Positions 39,474-47,233 of a stretch of DNA of 64,000 bases are shown here, piece by piece. Numbering within the stretch: position 1 is the stretch's first letter; each line of letters starts with the position of its first letter. Under the pieces are notes generated by a model that did not search any database, had not been told where the DNA came from, and saw only the letters and a program-made list of their open reading frames with translations. The position numbers and the translations under genes were made by a program. The DNA is from Lachnospiraceae bacterium MD308. Its GTDB lineage: Bacteria; Bacillota; Clostridia; Lachnospirales; Lachnospiraceae. The stretch covers positions 31,900-95,899 of the forward strand of contig VIQU02000011.1 in assembly GCA_010206225.2 (NCBI GenBank), given 5' to 3'.

Positions 39474-40022
39474 ATGAAAGGTTTCCATAGGGACAATCAG
39501 CTATTTTCTCTTTGTGGTTTGAACTGCGGATTATGTCCTATGCACTTAAATAAATATTGTCCCGGCTGCGGTGGCGGAGAGGGGAATCAATCCTGCAAAA
39601 TTGCAAAGTGTAGTTTAGAACATGATGGTGTGGAATATTGTTTTCGGTGCAGAGAGTACCCCTGTGAGAAGTATGAGCATATAGATGAATTTGATTCATT
39701 CATTACACACAGTAACCGAAAAGCTGATTTGAAAAAAGCAAGAGAGATAGGAATCGAAGCATACAATGCGGAGCAGACAGAAAAGACAGAATTATTGAAT
39801 TTACTGTTAGCCAACTATAACGATGGCAGGAAAAAGACTCTTTTTTGTGTGGCGGTCAATCTTTTGGAATTGCAGGAAATAAATGAGATACTTTTGCAAA
39901 TCAAGGGTAATTCGGAACTGGAAAGATTGACACTCAAAGAAAAAAGTTCTTATGCTGCGGGGGTGTTTCAAAACGCAGCAAAGCGAAAGAATATTGAACT
40001 AAAGCTCCGGAAGAAAAAATAA
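39474..40022 (+). CDS. DUF3795 cysteine-rich protein
   Basis: A 182-aa protein with an N-terminal Cys-rich region (LCGLNCGLCPMHLNKYCPGC, then CKIAKCSLEH and CFRCREYPCEKY), which should bind metal, probably zinc or an iron-sulfur centre. This is the DUF3795 family; no activity is known. The C-terminal part is helical and Lys/Glu-rich. ATG 39474 follows TGAGG by 8 nt; the frame from 39453 is a longer alternative. The gene is in a run of small same-strand genes. Confidence 0.75.
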   Translation: MKGFHRDNQLFSLCGLNCGLCPMHLNKYCPGCGGGEGNQSCKIAKCSLEHDGVEYCFRCREYPCEKYEHIDEFDSFITHSNRKADLKKAREIGIEAYNAEQTEKTELLNLLLANYNDGRKKTLFCVAVNLLELQEINEILLQIKGNSELERLTLKEKSSYAAGVFQNAAKRKNIELKLRKKK

Positions 40023-40044
40023 TCTCTAAGAAAGGAAAACTTAC

Positions 40045-40509
40045 ATGAAATACAATTGTACGGTTATATCGGTAGCAGACATCAAAGCTGCAAGAAAGTT
40101 TTATGAGGATTTATTCGGATTGGAAGTATTTCAGGATTATGGAAGAAATATAGCTTTTACCTGCGGTTTAGCTTTACAGCAGGACTTTGACTGGCTTGTT
40201 CATTTACCAAAAGAAAGCATATTAAGAAAATCTAACAATGTGGAATTATGTTTTGAGGAACAGGACTTTGACAGTTTCTTACATAAACTAAAAAAATATC
40301 CGAATATTGAGTGTTTGGGTGAGGTAATTGAACACAGTTGGGGGCAACGTGTCATTCGATTTTATGATTTGGACGGACATATCATAGAAGTTGGAGAAAA
40401 TATGAAAATGGTTATAAAGCGTTTCCTTGCTTCTGGTATGACCATAGATGAAGTGTCTGTAAAAATGGATGTTTCTTTTGAAGATTTAACGAAGCTGCAA
40501 AACAGTTAA
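40045..40509 (+). CDS. VOC-superfamily protein with C-terminal helical extension
   Basis: A 154-aa protein. Residues 1-117 form a VOC/glyoxalase fold (TVISVADIKAARKFYEDLFG at the start, VIRFYDLDGHIIEVGE at the end). The last 35 residues (RFLASGMTIDEVSVKMDVSF) form a helical tail resembling the end of a Xre-like or multimerisation segment. AAGAAAGGAAAAC precedes the ATG. It follows the DUF3795 gene by 22 bp and is probably co-transcribed. It is not closely related to the VOC protein at 38951. Substrate unknown. Confidence 0.8.
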   Translation: MKYNCTVISVADIKAARKFYEDLFGLEVFQDYGRNIAFTCGLALQQDFDWLVHLPKESILRKSNNVELCFEEQDFDSFLHKLKKYPNIECLGEVIEHSWGQRVIRFYDLDGHIIEVGENMKMVIKRFLASGMTIDEVSVKMDVSFEDLTKLQNS

Positions 40510-40537
40510 ATGAAAAGTTGCAAAGGAGAACGAATTG

Positions 40538-40954
40538 ATGAAAAAAATGAGCCGAGAAGCTAAAAAAATAATGATGGAACGTTTTGGAAAAGACACTGTT
40601 ATTGCGTTGGCAACCATTGAAAAGGAGGTGCCTTATGTGCGATATGTAAATGCCTACTATGAGAACGGTGCATTTTATATTATTACATATGCACTTTCAA
40701 ATAAAATCAAACATATAGAAAACAATCCTGCTGTTGCAATAGCTGGTGAGTGGTTTACGGCACATGGAAAGGGCAGCAATTTGGGCTATTTTGGAAAAAA
40801 AGAGAATTGTATGATTGCTGAAAAACTGAAAAATGTCTTTGCTGAATGGATTGATAACGGACATAACAATTTTGATGATGAAAATACGATAATTCTATGT
40901 GTAGAATTAACAGATGGACTGTTACTCTCACATGGGACAAGATATGAGTTTTAG
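40538..40954 (+). CDS. pyridoxamine 5'-phosphate oxidase-like flavoprotein
   Basis: A 138-aa split-barrel protein of the PNPOx-like family. The N-terminal VIALATIEKEVPYVRYVNAY and the FYIITYALSNKIKHIENNPAVAIAGEW pattern are typical of small FMN- or F420-binding members. ATG 40538 follows AAAGGAG by 7 nt. The next 110 bp include KISGAVFPVRTKDAA-like coding remains with no start. Likely a soluble flavin-dependent reductase or general stress protein; the reaction is unknown. Confidence 0.82.
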   Translation: MKKMSREAKKIMMERFGKDTVIALATIEKEVPYVRYVNAYYENGAFYIITYALSNKIKHIENNPAVAIAGEWFTAHGKGSNLGYFGKKENCMIAEKLKNVFAEWIDNGHNNFDDENTIILCVELTDGLLLSHGTRYEF

Positions 40955-41065
40955 CTTTTCCAGCTTGTAGAATTGGAAAAATTTCAGGAGCAGTATTTCC
41001 AGTCAGAACTAAGGATGCTGCCATAGATAGAGATGAAAAGACGAAATTTACGGAGGAGGATCAGA

Positions 41066-41632
41066 ATGGTGGATGTTTATAAAAATTGTCCTGAATATGA
41101 GAATGAGGACTATCTTGTGAGAATGGTTTGCCAAGAGGATAGAATGGATTTATTAAAGGTTTATTCTGATAAAAGGGCTGTCCCCTTTTTTAATAGTGAT
41201 AATTGTGGCGGAGATGATTTCTATTATACAACGGAAAGCAGAATGGAACAGGCGATTGATTACTGGCTTTTCGAGTACAATAGAGAAGGATTTGTGAGGT
41301 GGACAATTGTGTCAAAAGCAACTGATGAAGTAATTGGAACAATAGAGCTTTTCCACAGAGACGCCGATGATTATTTTACAAACTGCGGTTTGCTCAGGCT
41401 GGACATTCGCAGTGATTATGAAATGACAAGCGAGATTATAAAAATATTAAGATTGATAATGGAACCTGCATATAGCCTGTTTCATTGTGATAAGATCGCT
41501 ACGAAAGCGCTTCCCTCTGCGGCAGAACGTATTGTGGCGTTGAAAAATTTAGGATTTATACGCTCAGAGGAAAAGCTGATAGGGCATGATGGAACAAAGT
41601 ATGATTCCTATTTTGTATTGAGGAAAAATTAG
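41066..41632 (+). CDS. GNAT-family N-acetyltransferase
   Basis: A 188-aa GNAT enzyme of the ribosomal-protein-acetylating (RimJ/RimL-like) shape. It has RMVCQEDRMDLLKVYSDK near the start, the central WTIVSKATDEVIGTIELFH strand and a C-terminal KNLGFIRSEEKLIGHDG segment. It transfers acetyl from acetyl-CoA to an amine, of unknown identity. ATG 41066 follows GGAGGA by 8 nt; the extra N-terminal residues from 41033 are discounted. A long non-coding region with terminators follows. Confidence 0.82.
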   Translation: MVDVYKNCPEYENEDYLVRMVCQEDRMDLLKVYSDKRAVPFFNSDNCGGDDFYYTTESRMEQAIDYWLFEYNREGFVRWTIVSKATDEVIGTIELFHRDADDYFTNCGLLRLDIRSDYEMTSEIIKILRLIMEPAYSLFHCDKIATKALPSAAERIVALKNLGFIRSEEKLIGHDGTKYDSYFVLRKN

Positions 41633-41786
41633 CGCCCCTCCAAATCTGGATAAAAAATATGTATCCAGGCTAAAATGCTTGACATTGACAAAGTTATAAG
41701 CTAATATAAGACCATATTTCAAGAAAGAGCAGGTATGTGGATGTTAATTGTTTCTGTAATGACAAAGGACAACTAAATTTTATAAG

Positions 41787-41830
41787 AGGGTAAGCACGGA
41801 ATAGAGTGCTTTATTTGTGTTACCCTTTTT
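41787..41830 (+). terminator. Rho-independent terminator
   Basis: AGGGTAA (41787-41793) pairs with TTACCCT (41820-41826), with an inner GCAC/GTGC stem, then TTTT. Confidence 0.6.
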
Positions 41831-41920
41831 GGCATTATTGAATGCCGGTTGTTTCTGCCTTACAGAATACTGCATACACCGGGAATAATTGTCTTATTAT
41901 GATGGATAAGAAAGCGGGAA

Positions 41921-41947
41921 AAGTATGACTGTGGTGTCATGCTTTTT
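41921..41947 (+). terminator. Rho-independent terminator
   Basis: AAGTATGAC (41921-41929) pairs with GTCATGCTT (41936-41944) with one wobble and a 6-nt loop, followed by T residues. Confidence 0.65.
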
Positions 41948-42044
41948 TATTTCTGCGAGCAAATGGGCTGCATTTTTCAGGTCATTGCTGCTTTCCTTTT
42001 ATGGGGATGTTTTGCTTTTTTCATCATCTTAAGATATATACATC

Positions 42045-42089
42045 TGTGGTTTCAGTCTATGTAATGATAGGCAGAAACCACATTTTTTT
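42045..42089 (+). terminator. terminator or attenuator just before exporter operon
   Basis: TGTGGTTTC (42045-42053) and GAAACCACA (42074-42082) pair perfectly, with an inner CTAT/ATAG stem and seven T residues after. It ends only 40 bp before the ATPase start, so unless a promoter lies in those 40 bp it would act on the exporter leader. Confidence 0.7.
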
Positions 42090-42128
42090 ATGTTTTTTCA
42101 TTGAATATTTAAACTGGAGGTTTTCAAG

Positions 42129-43100
42129 ATGAAGATAATTGAGACAGAGAATTTAACGAAAAAGTATAAGCGGTATAAAAAGCAGGAGGGTTTGGCCGGA
42201 AGTATTAAGGGCCTGTTTCACAGGAAATATGAAGAAAAAATTGCGGTAGATGATTTTGATATTCATGTAAATGAGGGTGAGTTTGTAGGCCTGATCGGGC
42301 CGAACGGAGCGGGTAAAACGACCCTGGTGAAGATGTTGACCGGGATTATTGCGCCGACAAGCGGCAGGATACAGGTGATGGGATTTTATCCGAATAAATT
42401 GGAAAAAGCATTTAAGCAGCAGTATGCGGTGGTTATGGGGCAAAAGAGCCAGCTGTTTTTTGAACTGACAACGGAGGACACGTTGCGGCTGTTTAAAGAA
42501 ATATACGGTATCCCGGAAGACGAGTATAAAAGAAACAAGGATTTTTTTGTGGATCTGTTTCAGGTGCAGGGACTGATGAATGTACAGGTAAGAACGCTAT
42601 CGTTGGGAGAAAGGATGAAGATGGAACTGATCGTTGCATTGCTTCATAATCCGAAAATATTGTTTCTGGATGAACCGACCATTGGACTGGATGCTGTGGC
42701 AGGTAAGCAGATCCGGACTTTCTTAAAAGATGTGAATGAGTCAAGAGGAACTACCATTTTGCTTACCTCGCATTATATGGAGGATATTAAGGTATTGTGT
42801 AAACGCTCCATAGTCGTGAATCACGGCAGAAAAATATATGACGGCGGTACGGATATGTTATTTAAAAATTATCAAAAGAGTAAGAAAATGACGATATACT
42901 TTGAACACAGTGTAGAGCCTGATGTGCCGGATGATTGCAGAGTATTGGAAAAAGCGAATGACAAACTGGTACTTGAAATACCAAAACAGAACGCAGAAAA
43001 AGTTCTGGAATCTTATATCGGTCATTATCCGATCCGGGATATTGGAATTGAGGAAGAAGAAATAGGCTCAGTCGTGGAGCGTATCTATAAGGAGGTATAG
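42129..43100 (+). CDS. ABC-2 exporter ATP-binding protein
   Basis: A 323-aa ATPase of the COG4586 type. An unusual N-terminal insert after KKYKRYKKQEGLAGSIKGLF precedes Walker A (GPNGAGKTT near residue 58). The signature LSLGERMKMELIVALL and Walker B KILFLDEPTIGLD near 178 follow, then a C-terminal domain of about 90 residues. ACTGGAGG lies before ATG 42129. The two permease genes follow with 3-bp spacing and a 4-bp overlap. Together they form an exporter of unknown substrate. Confidence 0.9.
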   Translation: MKIIETENLTKKYKRYKKQEGLAGSIKGLFHRKYEEKIAVDDFDIHVNEGEFVGLIGPNGAGKTTLVKMLTGIIAPTSGRIQVMGFYPNKLEKAFKQQYAVVMGQKSQLFFELTTEDTLRLFKEIYGIPEDEYKRNKDFFVDLFQVQGLMNVQVRTLSLGERMKMELIVALLHNPKILFLDEPTIGLDAVAGKQIRTFLKDVNESRGTTILLTSHYMEDIKVLCKRSIVVNHGRKIYDGGTDMLFKNYQKSKKMTIYFEHSVEPDVPDDCRVLEKANDKLVLEIPKQNAEKVLESYIGHYPIRDIGIEEEEIGSVVERIYKEV

Positions 43101-43103
43101 GAC

Positions 43104-43898
43104 ATGAAGAAATATTTAGAAATTGCCAAGGCATACATGAAAGCACAGCTGATCTGGAGGTCGGATACCTTAGTAGACGTGATTCTGGCGGTGGCGAAGA
43201 TACTGTTTGCATGGATCTTATGGAGTATTCTGTTTGAGGGTAAAGAGCAGATCGCGGGCTTGGGATTTCAGGCCATGATTTCTTACTATATCATAAGCTC
43301 CTATTTATTCCAGTTGGAAAAATCTGCGGAGATCAGCCGGCAGATGACCGGTATGCTGAGAAATGGTACCTTTTCAAAATATATGGTGATACCGGTACAG
43401 ACACAGGGGTATTTTGTGGCGATGGAAGCAGGGAAGATTGCGTTTTCTGCGGGCATTGGTTTTTTAGCAACGTTTCTGTGGTTTTATTTGTTCCGGATTC
43501 CATTTGTGCATACAGCCAATATAAAGATCCTGTTATGCGGAAGTATCATGGTTGTTTTAGGACTGTTGTTTATGGCGCTGCTCAATTACTTTCTTGGGAT
43601 TTTGACCTTGAAATTTGAGGAGATCAGCATCTTTCTCATGATAAAAGATAACCTTTCCGCATTTGTGACCGGGGCGGTGATTCCCCTTGCTCTTTTACCG
43701 GAATGGATGACAGCAGGCATGAAATTTCTGCCTTTCTATTATGTCACATATCTTCCCAGTATGCTGTTTATAGGGAAATGTGAGGAGGAAGCAGTCACAG
43801 GCTTAATCGTCTTAAGTGTGTGGTGCATGGTCTTTCTTGTTTTAAATCAGGTAACTTATGAACATGATCGAATCAAATATGATGGAGCAGGAATATGA
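43104..43898 (+). CDS. ABC-2 exporter permease 1
   Basis: A 264-aa membrane protein with about six helices, of the COG4587 permease family always found with COG4586 ATPases. It begins 3 bp after the ATPase gene, and AAGGAGG overlaps that gene's end. Its stop overlaps the start of the second permease by 4 bp (ATGA). It should form a heterodimeric channel with the next protein. Confidence 0.85.
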   Translation: MKKYLEIAKAYMKAQLIWRSDTLVDVILAVAKILFAWILWSILFEGKEQIAGLGFQAMISYYIISSYLFQLEKSAEISRQMTGMLRNGTFSKYMVIPVQTQGYFVAMEAGKIAFSAGIGFLATFLWFYLFRIPFVHTANIKILLCGSIMVVLGLLFMALLNYFLGILTLKFEEISIFLMIKDNLSAFVTGAVIPLALLPEWMTAGMKFLPFYYVTYLPSMLFIGKCEEEAVTGLIVLSVWCMVFLVLNQVTYEHDRIKYDGAGI

Positions 43899-44686
43899 AA
43901 CATAATTTAAAATTTACATCAGAACTGATCAAATTCAGATTATCCCATATCATGACATTTCGGTTGGGATTCTTTGCGCCGTTTTTCATTAATACCAGTT
44001 ATTTTCTGGTTCAACTTTTCGCTTTCGAGGCAATTTACGGACATGTGGACAGTATCCGTGGATGGGGGCATGGGGAAATCCTTATTTTTATTGGAACATT
44101 TTCCCTGATTGATGCCCTGAACATGACCATTTGCTTTTTTGGGGTAATATCCTTACCAGACAAAATACAGACAGGAGAATTGGATCTATATCTGACCAAA
44201 CCAGTGAATCCATTATTGCGGATCACCTTTGAAAAAGTAGATCCGGGCGCCATACCGCTTCTGATCTTCAGCGCCTGCATCGCCTTATATGGGGTGAGAG
44301 AAAGCGGCGTGAATCTTTCGTATGCGAATATCATTGGATATTTGTTTCTGGTTTTACTAATGACCATACTGTACTACGATATGGAGCTTCTGATACGGTG
44401 CTTTGCCTTTTTTGTGTTCTATGTAGATAACCTGATGAAAATAGAGAATACGGCTGTGGATTTGTGTCTGAAAATACCGGGGATCGCTTTTTATGGAATC
44501 TATAAGTTTATTTTTTACTGTGTATTGCCGTACGGAATCATTGCGACGCTGCCAACGCAGGCAGTAACAGGGGCATTGTCGGCAAAAGGATTCCTTTTCG
44601 GGGTGGCGATCGTGTGCATTTTTACGTTTTTTGCCTTGTCTTTTTGGACATATGGCGTACACAGATATGAAAGCGCAAGCAGCTAA
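43895..44686 (+). CDS. ABC-2 exporter permease 2
   Basis: A 263-aa six-helix membrane protein of the COG3694 permease family, partner of the protein at 43104. Typical features are the N-terminal YLVQLFAFEAIYGHVDSIRG stretch and the LDLYLTKPVNPLLR loop shared by this family. Its start overlaps the previous stop (ATGA). It closes the three-gene exporter operon. A truncated acetyltransferase relic follows 29 bp later. Confidence 0.85.
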   Translation: MKHNLKFTSELIKFRLSHIMTFRLGFFAPFFINTSYFLVQLFAFEAIYGHVDSIRGWGHGEILIFIGTFSLIDALNMTICFFGVISLPDKIQTGELDLYLTKPVNPLLRITFEKVDPGAIPLLIFSACIALYGVRESGVNLSYANIIGYLFLVLLMTILYYDMELLIRCFAFFVFYVDNLMKIENTAVDLCLKIPGIAFYGIYKFIFYCVLPYGIIATLPTQAVTGALSAKGFLFGVAIVCIFTFFALSFWTYGVHRYESASS

Positions 44687-44715
44687 TCAGTTTTTGGGAA
44701 AGAGGTATAGATATT

Positions 44716-44955
44716 ATGGAAGAATATAGAAATGCCCGATTGGGAACGTATTTAGTGAAGGGATTGACCAAAGAATTACTGACACGAAATATTATTCCAT
44801 TCTATTCTGCTTCTATAACGAATATTGGTTCGCAGATGGTAGCAAATAGATGTGACTATATACCATTCTGGGTTGATACATTTGGAACCATTCTTGATGG
44901 GAGTTCAGTATACAATGATATGATGAAAGGTTTGTCATCGGAACTTATAGAATGA
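44716..44955 (+). pseudogene. C-terminal fragment of a GNAT acetyltransferase
   Basis: A 79-aa frame (MEEYRNARLGTYLVKGLTKE onward, with PFYSASITNIGSQMVANR and YIPFWVDTFG) corresponds to only the acetyl-CoA-binding end of a larger GNAT enzyme. No matching N-terminal half lies upstream, where the exporter gene ends 29 bp before. The GAGG ribosome site is weak. It is most likely a relic; translation cannot be excluded. Its stop TGA begins a 15-bp word also found at the stop of the GNAT gene at 63070. Confidence 0.6.
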
Positions 44956-45170
44956 CAACTTCCGGTTGATAGAGGGAGCAACAGACAAAATGTTTGTTGC
45001 TTTTCTTTTTTTTGATGGGAATGTAAAATAAAACTATCATCATATGATGCGTTTGAAAAACTTATCAATATAGACCTAGAAAGTTATCTTTCATGACAAC
45101 GAATAATAAGAAATCTATGGTAACATCCTACCCGTAGTGGTAAATTGTTCTACAGGAAAGGGTGCGAAAC

Positions 45171-45365
45171 ATGGAAAATGAAGTATACGAAAAGGACTAT
45201 GGAGAAGAATTCCGGGAGAGAAGCGATAAGGCAAAGGGAAAGGATTTTCTGCACACTTTGATGGATGTTGGATTTTTTCAGGCGTATAAAGAAGAAATGG
45301 ACAAAATCCCAAAGCGTGTGGTTCCCAAGGAAAAAGCAGATTATGAATACCTACTTGGGGAGTGA
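45171..45365 (+). CDS. small hypothetical protein, cassette copy B
   Basis: A 64-aa protein (MENEVYEKDYGEEFRERSDK onward) closely matching the 69-aa protein at 38091, including PKRVVPKEK and the end YLLGE. It lacks the CDFFD tail of copy A because the stop comes earlier. The ATG follows AGGAAAGGGTG. Most changes between the copies are silent or conservative, which supports a real protein. Function unknown; probably from an integrative element. Confidence 0.65.
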   Translation: MENEVYEKDYGEEFRERSDKAKGKDFLHTLMDVGFFQAYKEEMDKIPKRVVPKEKADYEYLLGE

Positions 45366-45366
45366 G

Positions 45367-45401
45367 AGCATCTGTCAGCAAAGACTGGCGGGTGCTTTTT
45401 T
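45367..45401 (+). terminator. Rho-independent terminator in cassette copy B
   Basis: AGCATCTGTCAG (45367-45378) pairs with CTGGCGGGTGCT (45385-45396), all 12 positions pairing if G-T wobbles are allowed, followed by six T residues. Confidence 0.75.
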
Positions 45402-45451
45402 CGCACAGATATGGTATGCTGTAAGCAGTATATCAACTTGGAGGTACAGGC

Positions 45452-45715
45452 ATGGAAGAACAGCAGAATTCATTGACTTATGAAATTATCAAAGCAGCTG
45501 TTGCCGGGGAGAAATGGGCAACAGAAAAGATTATGGCATATTACGATGATTATATGACAGAGCTTGCCACAGTGGAAGAGAAGCAGTCGGACGGCAGTGT
45601 AAAGAGTTACGTGGATGAGGATTTGAAGCAAGAGATAGCGTTGAAACTGCTGGAGGAGATACCGAACTTTCCGCTGGAGGAAGCGGAGAGGATTGCAGGA
45701 GGGGAGACTGATTAG
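45452..45715 (+). CDS. small helix-turn-helix-like protein, cassette copy B
   Basis: An 87-aa protein (MEEQQNSLTYEIIKAAVAGE onward, with YYDDYMTELATVEEKQSDGS). It is the fuller copy of the protein at 38451, ending in LLEEIPNFPLEEAERIAGG. Related small proteins sit near the regulatory or excision genes of Tn916/Tn1549-like elements. ATG 45452 follows GGAGGTACAGG. The two copies differ by an indel: copy A lacks the IPNFPL segment. Regulatory role assumed from family only. Confidence 0.65.
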   Translation: MEEQQNSLTYEIIKAAVAGEKWATEKIMAYYDDYMTELATVEEKQSDGSVKSYVDEDLKQEIALKLLEEIPNFPLEEAERIAGGETD

Positions 45716-46055
45716 AGAAAGATCAAATCTACGAGGCATTCTGGAAAGAGATCCAGGGCATTGCGGGTTGCAGACGCTCAGAGAATCTGGAGTTCAGTGG
45801 GGTTTGAGGTCTGATTATGGGGTCAATTCTTTTATAATAAACTGTTTTGAGGATATAGTATAAACTGGAAAACGCTAATTTGGCTATTCTGTGGCATTAT
45901 TCAATGGATTATGGTAAAATTCTGCTGTCCGGGATTGAATAGCAACTGAAAGACCAAACAGATGTTAACAATGATAATAGCTGTAAATCTCATTGAGGTC
46001 ATTATATAAGTCTTTCAGTTTGTATAGAAAATGTTCGTTTTTATAGGAGGCATCT
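45716..46055. other. intergenic region before the YdcF-like gene
   Basis: This 340-bp stretch has no strong ORF. The first 40 bp are the end of cassette copy B (CTACGAGGC region). A short open frame there (DQIYEAFWKEIQGIAGCRRS) looks like a further small coding remnant. ATAGGAGG immediately precedes the next gene. Confidence 0.5.
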
Positions 46056-47087
46056 ATGTGGCAATTTACATTTTTTATATTTTTCATATTATTTTGTATA
46101 TTTGCAGGAATAATGGCACGTGAACCCAGAACGTTATGGAGCGGGGTTTCTTTTTTCTTCATGATGATATGTTTGTCTATTTCCTTGTTTTTTATTCTAT
46201 CTGAATATTCCAGGTGGCTGGCAGCACATGACGTGGTAATTGGAATACTGATTCTCCTGTTTGTTTTGGCGATAGGCTGTATGCTTATGTTTCCGGCAGC
46301 TTTGATCGTCATGTTTTTCATCGAGGGAATAAAAGTCATCAAACATGAAGGAGTGAAACCGTCAAATTTATTGTCGATGCTGTTCTCTATCTTGTTATAT
46401 GTCTACCTGTCTGTCTGGCCGATGATTGGCAATTTAAGAAAAAATACATTAAGTACAATGCTCTATGTTATCATCAGTTTTTCGGCAGTATATGTATTAT
46501 CATTGATGGCTATGTATTCACTTTCTGCAATTCTTAACCTTATTCATCTGAAAAAGAACAGAAATGCAGATTATATTGTTGTTCTGGGATCTGGAATCAT
46601 TGGAAAGAAGGTCACACCGTTACTTGCGGCCCGGATTGAAAGAGGAATGGAATTGCTGTATTCCAATCCTAATGCTGTATTGATTATGTCCGGTGGGCAG
46701 GGACCTGGAGAGGATATTCCAGAGAGCGTGGCTATGGCTGCATATGCAGTAGGTAAAGGTGTAGATGCAGAGCGTATCATAATGGAACAAAAATCTGTAT
46801 CAACAGAAGAAAATTTACTGTTTTCAAGGAAATTGATGGATAAAGAGGCTCCTAAAATTGTTATCGTCACAACGGCTTATCATGTGTTCAGAGCATTAAT
46901 TCTGGCAAAACAGCAAGGGTTAAAGTGTGTTGGATTTGGGGCAAAAACGAAATGGTATTTTACGCTAAATGCTTTAATACGTGAGTTTGTTGGATATCTA
47001 CGTTTGACATGGAAGAAACATGCGCTGGTAATTGGCATAGTAGCCAGTATTGTCGTGGCGACTAATATCGCTGGTTGGTTGAGATAA
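46056..47087 (+). CDS. YdcF/ElyC-like (DUF218) membrane protein
   Basis: A 343-aa protein with about five N-terminal helices (residues 1-165) and a DUF218 domain: ADYIVVLGSGI near 172, LIMSGGQGPGEDIPES near 210, and VTTAYHVFRALILAKQQGL near 275, with one final helix. Family members such as SanA and ElyC act in envelope carrier-lipid or vancomycin-sensitivity processes. ATAGGAGG precedes ATG 46056. The next gene is convergent, separated by a bidirectional terminator. It may be another envelope-related cargo gene. Confidence 0.85.
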   Translation: MWQFTFFIFFILFCIFAGIMAREPRTLWSGVSFFFMMICLSISLFFILSEYSRWLAAHDVVIGILILLFVLAIGCMLMFPAALIVMFFIEGIKVIKHEGVKPSNLLSMLFSILLYVYLSVWPMIGNLRKNTLSTMLYVIISFSAVYVLSLMAMYSLSAILNLIHLKKNRNADYIVVLGSGIIGKKVTPLLAARIERGMELLYSNPNAVLIMSGGQGPGEDIPESVAMAAYAVGKGVDAERIIMEQKSVSTEENLLFSRKLMDKEAPKIVIVTTAYHVFRALILAKQQGLKCVGFGAKTKWYFTLNALIREFVGYLRLTWKKHALVIGIVASIVVATNIAGWLR

Positions 47088-47191
47088 TTAATAACTGTGA
47101 AATTACAGCGATTTAAGAGAGGAATAGTTATAAAGAACCGTTAAAGTATTAGCAAGAACTCTCTAAACTTGAGGTGAAATAAAGCGTATGA

Positions 47192-47229
47192 AAAGCCCCA
47201 GGCGGCATTTGAAGCTGTTCTGGGGCTTT
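47192..47229. terminator. bidirectional Rho-independent terminator
   Basis: AAAGCCCCAG (47192-47201) and CTGGGGCTTT (47220-47229) pair perfectly, with A- and T-flanks on both sides. It serves the YdcF-like gene and the convergent kinase gene. Confidence 0.85.
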
Positions 47230-47233
47230 ATAA

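Larger units (their letters stand above)
41633..42128. other. intergenic region with three hairpin-terminator structures
   Basis: This 496-bp AT-rich gap carries three separate stem-loops followed by T-runs (41787-41830, 41921-41947, 42045-42089). I see no ORF with a ribosome site. It separates the small-enzyme cluster from the ABC exporter genes. Confidence 0.6.
45121..45757 (+). repeat. accessory cassette copy B
   Basis: Direct repeat of 38041-38756, 7.08 kb apart and in the same orientation, starting with the same TAACATCCTACCCGTAGTG word and including small ORF, terminator and HTH-like gene. The two copies frame the small-enzyme cluster and exporter genes, so recombination between them could delete that whole segment. 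Confidence 0.7.
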
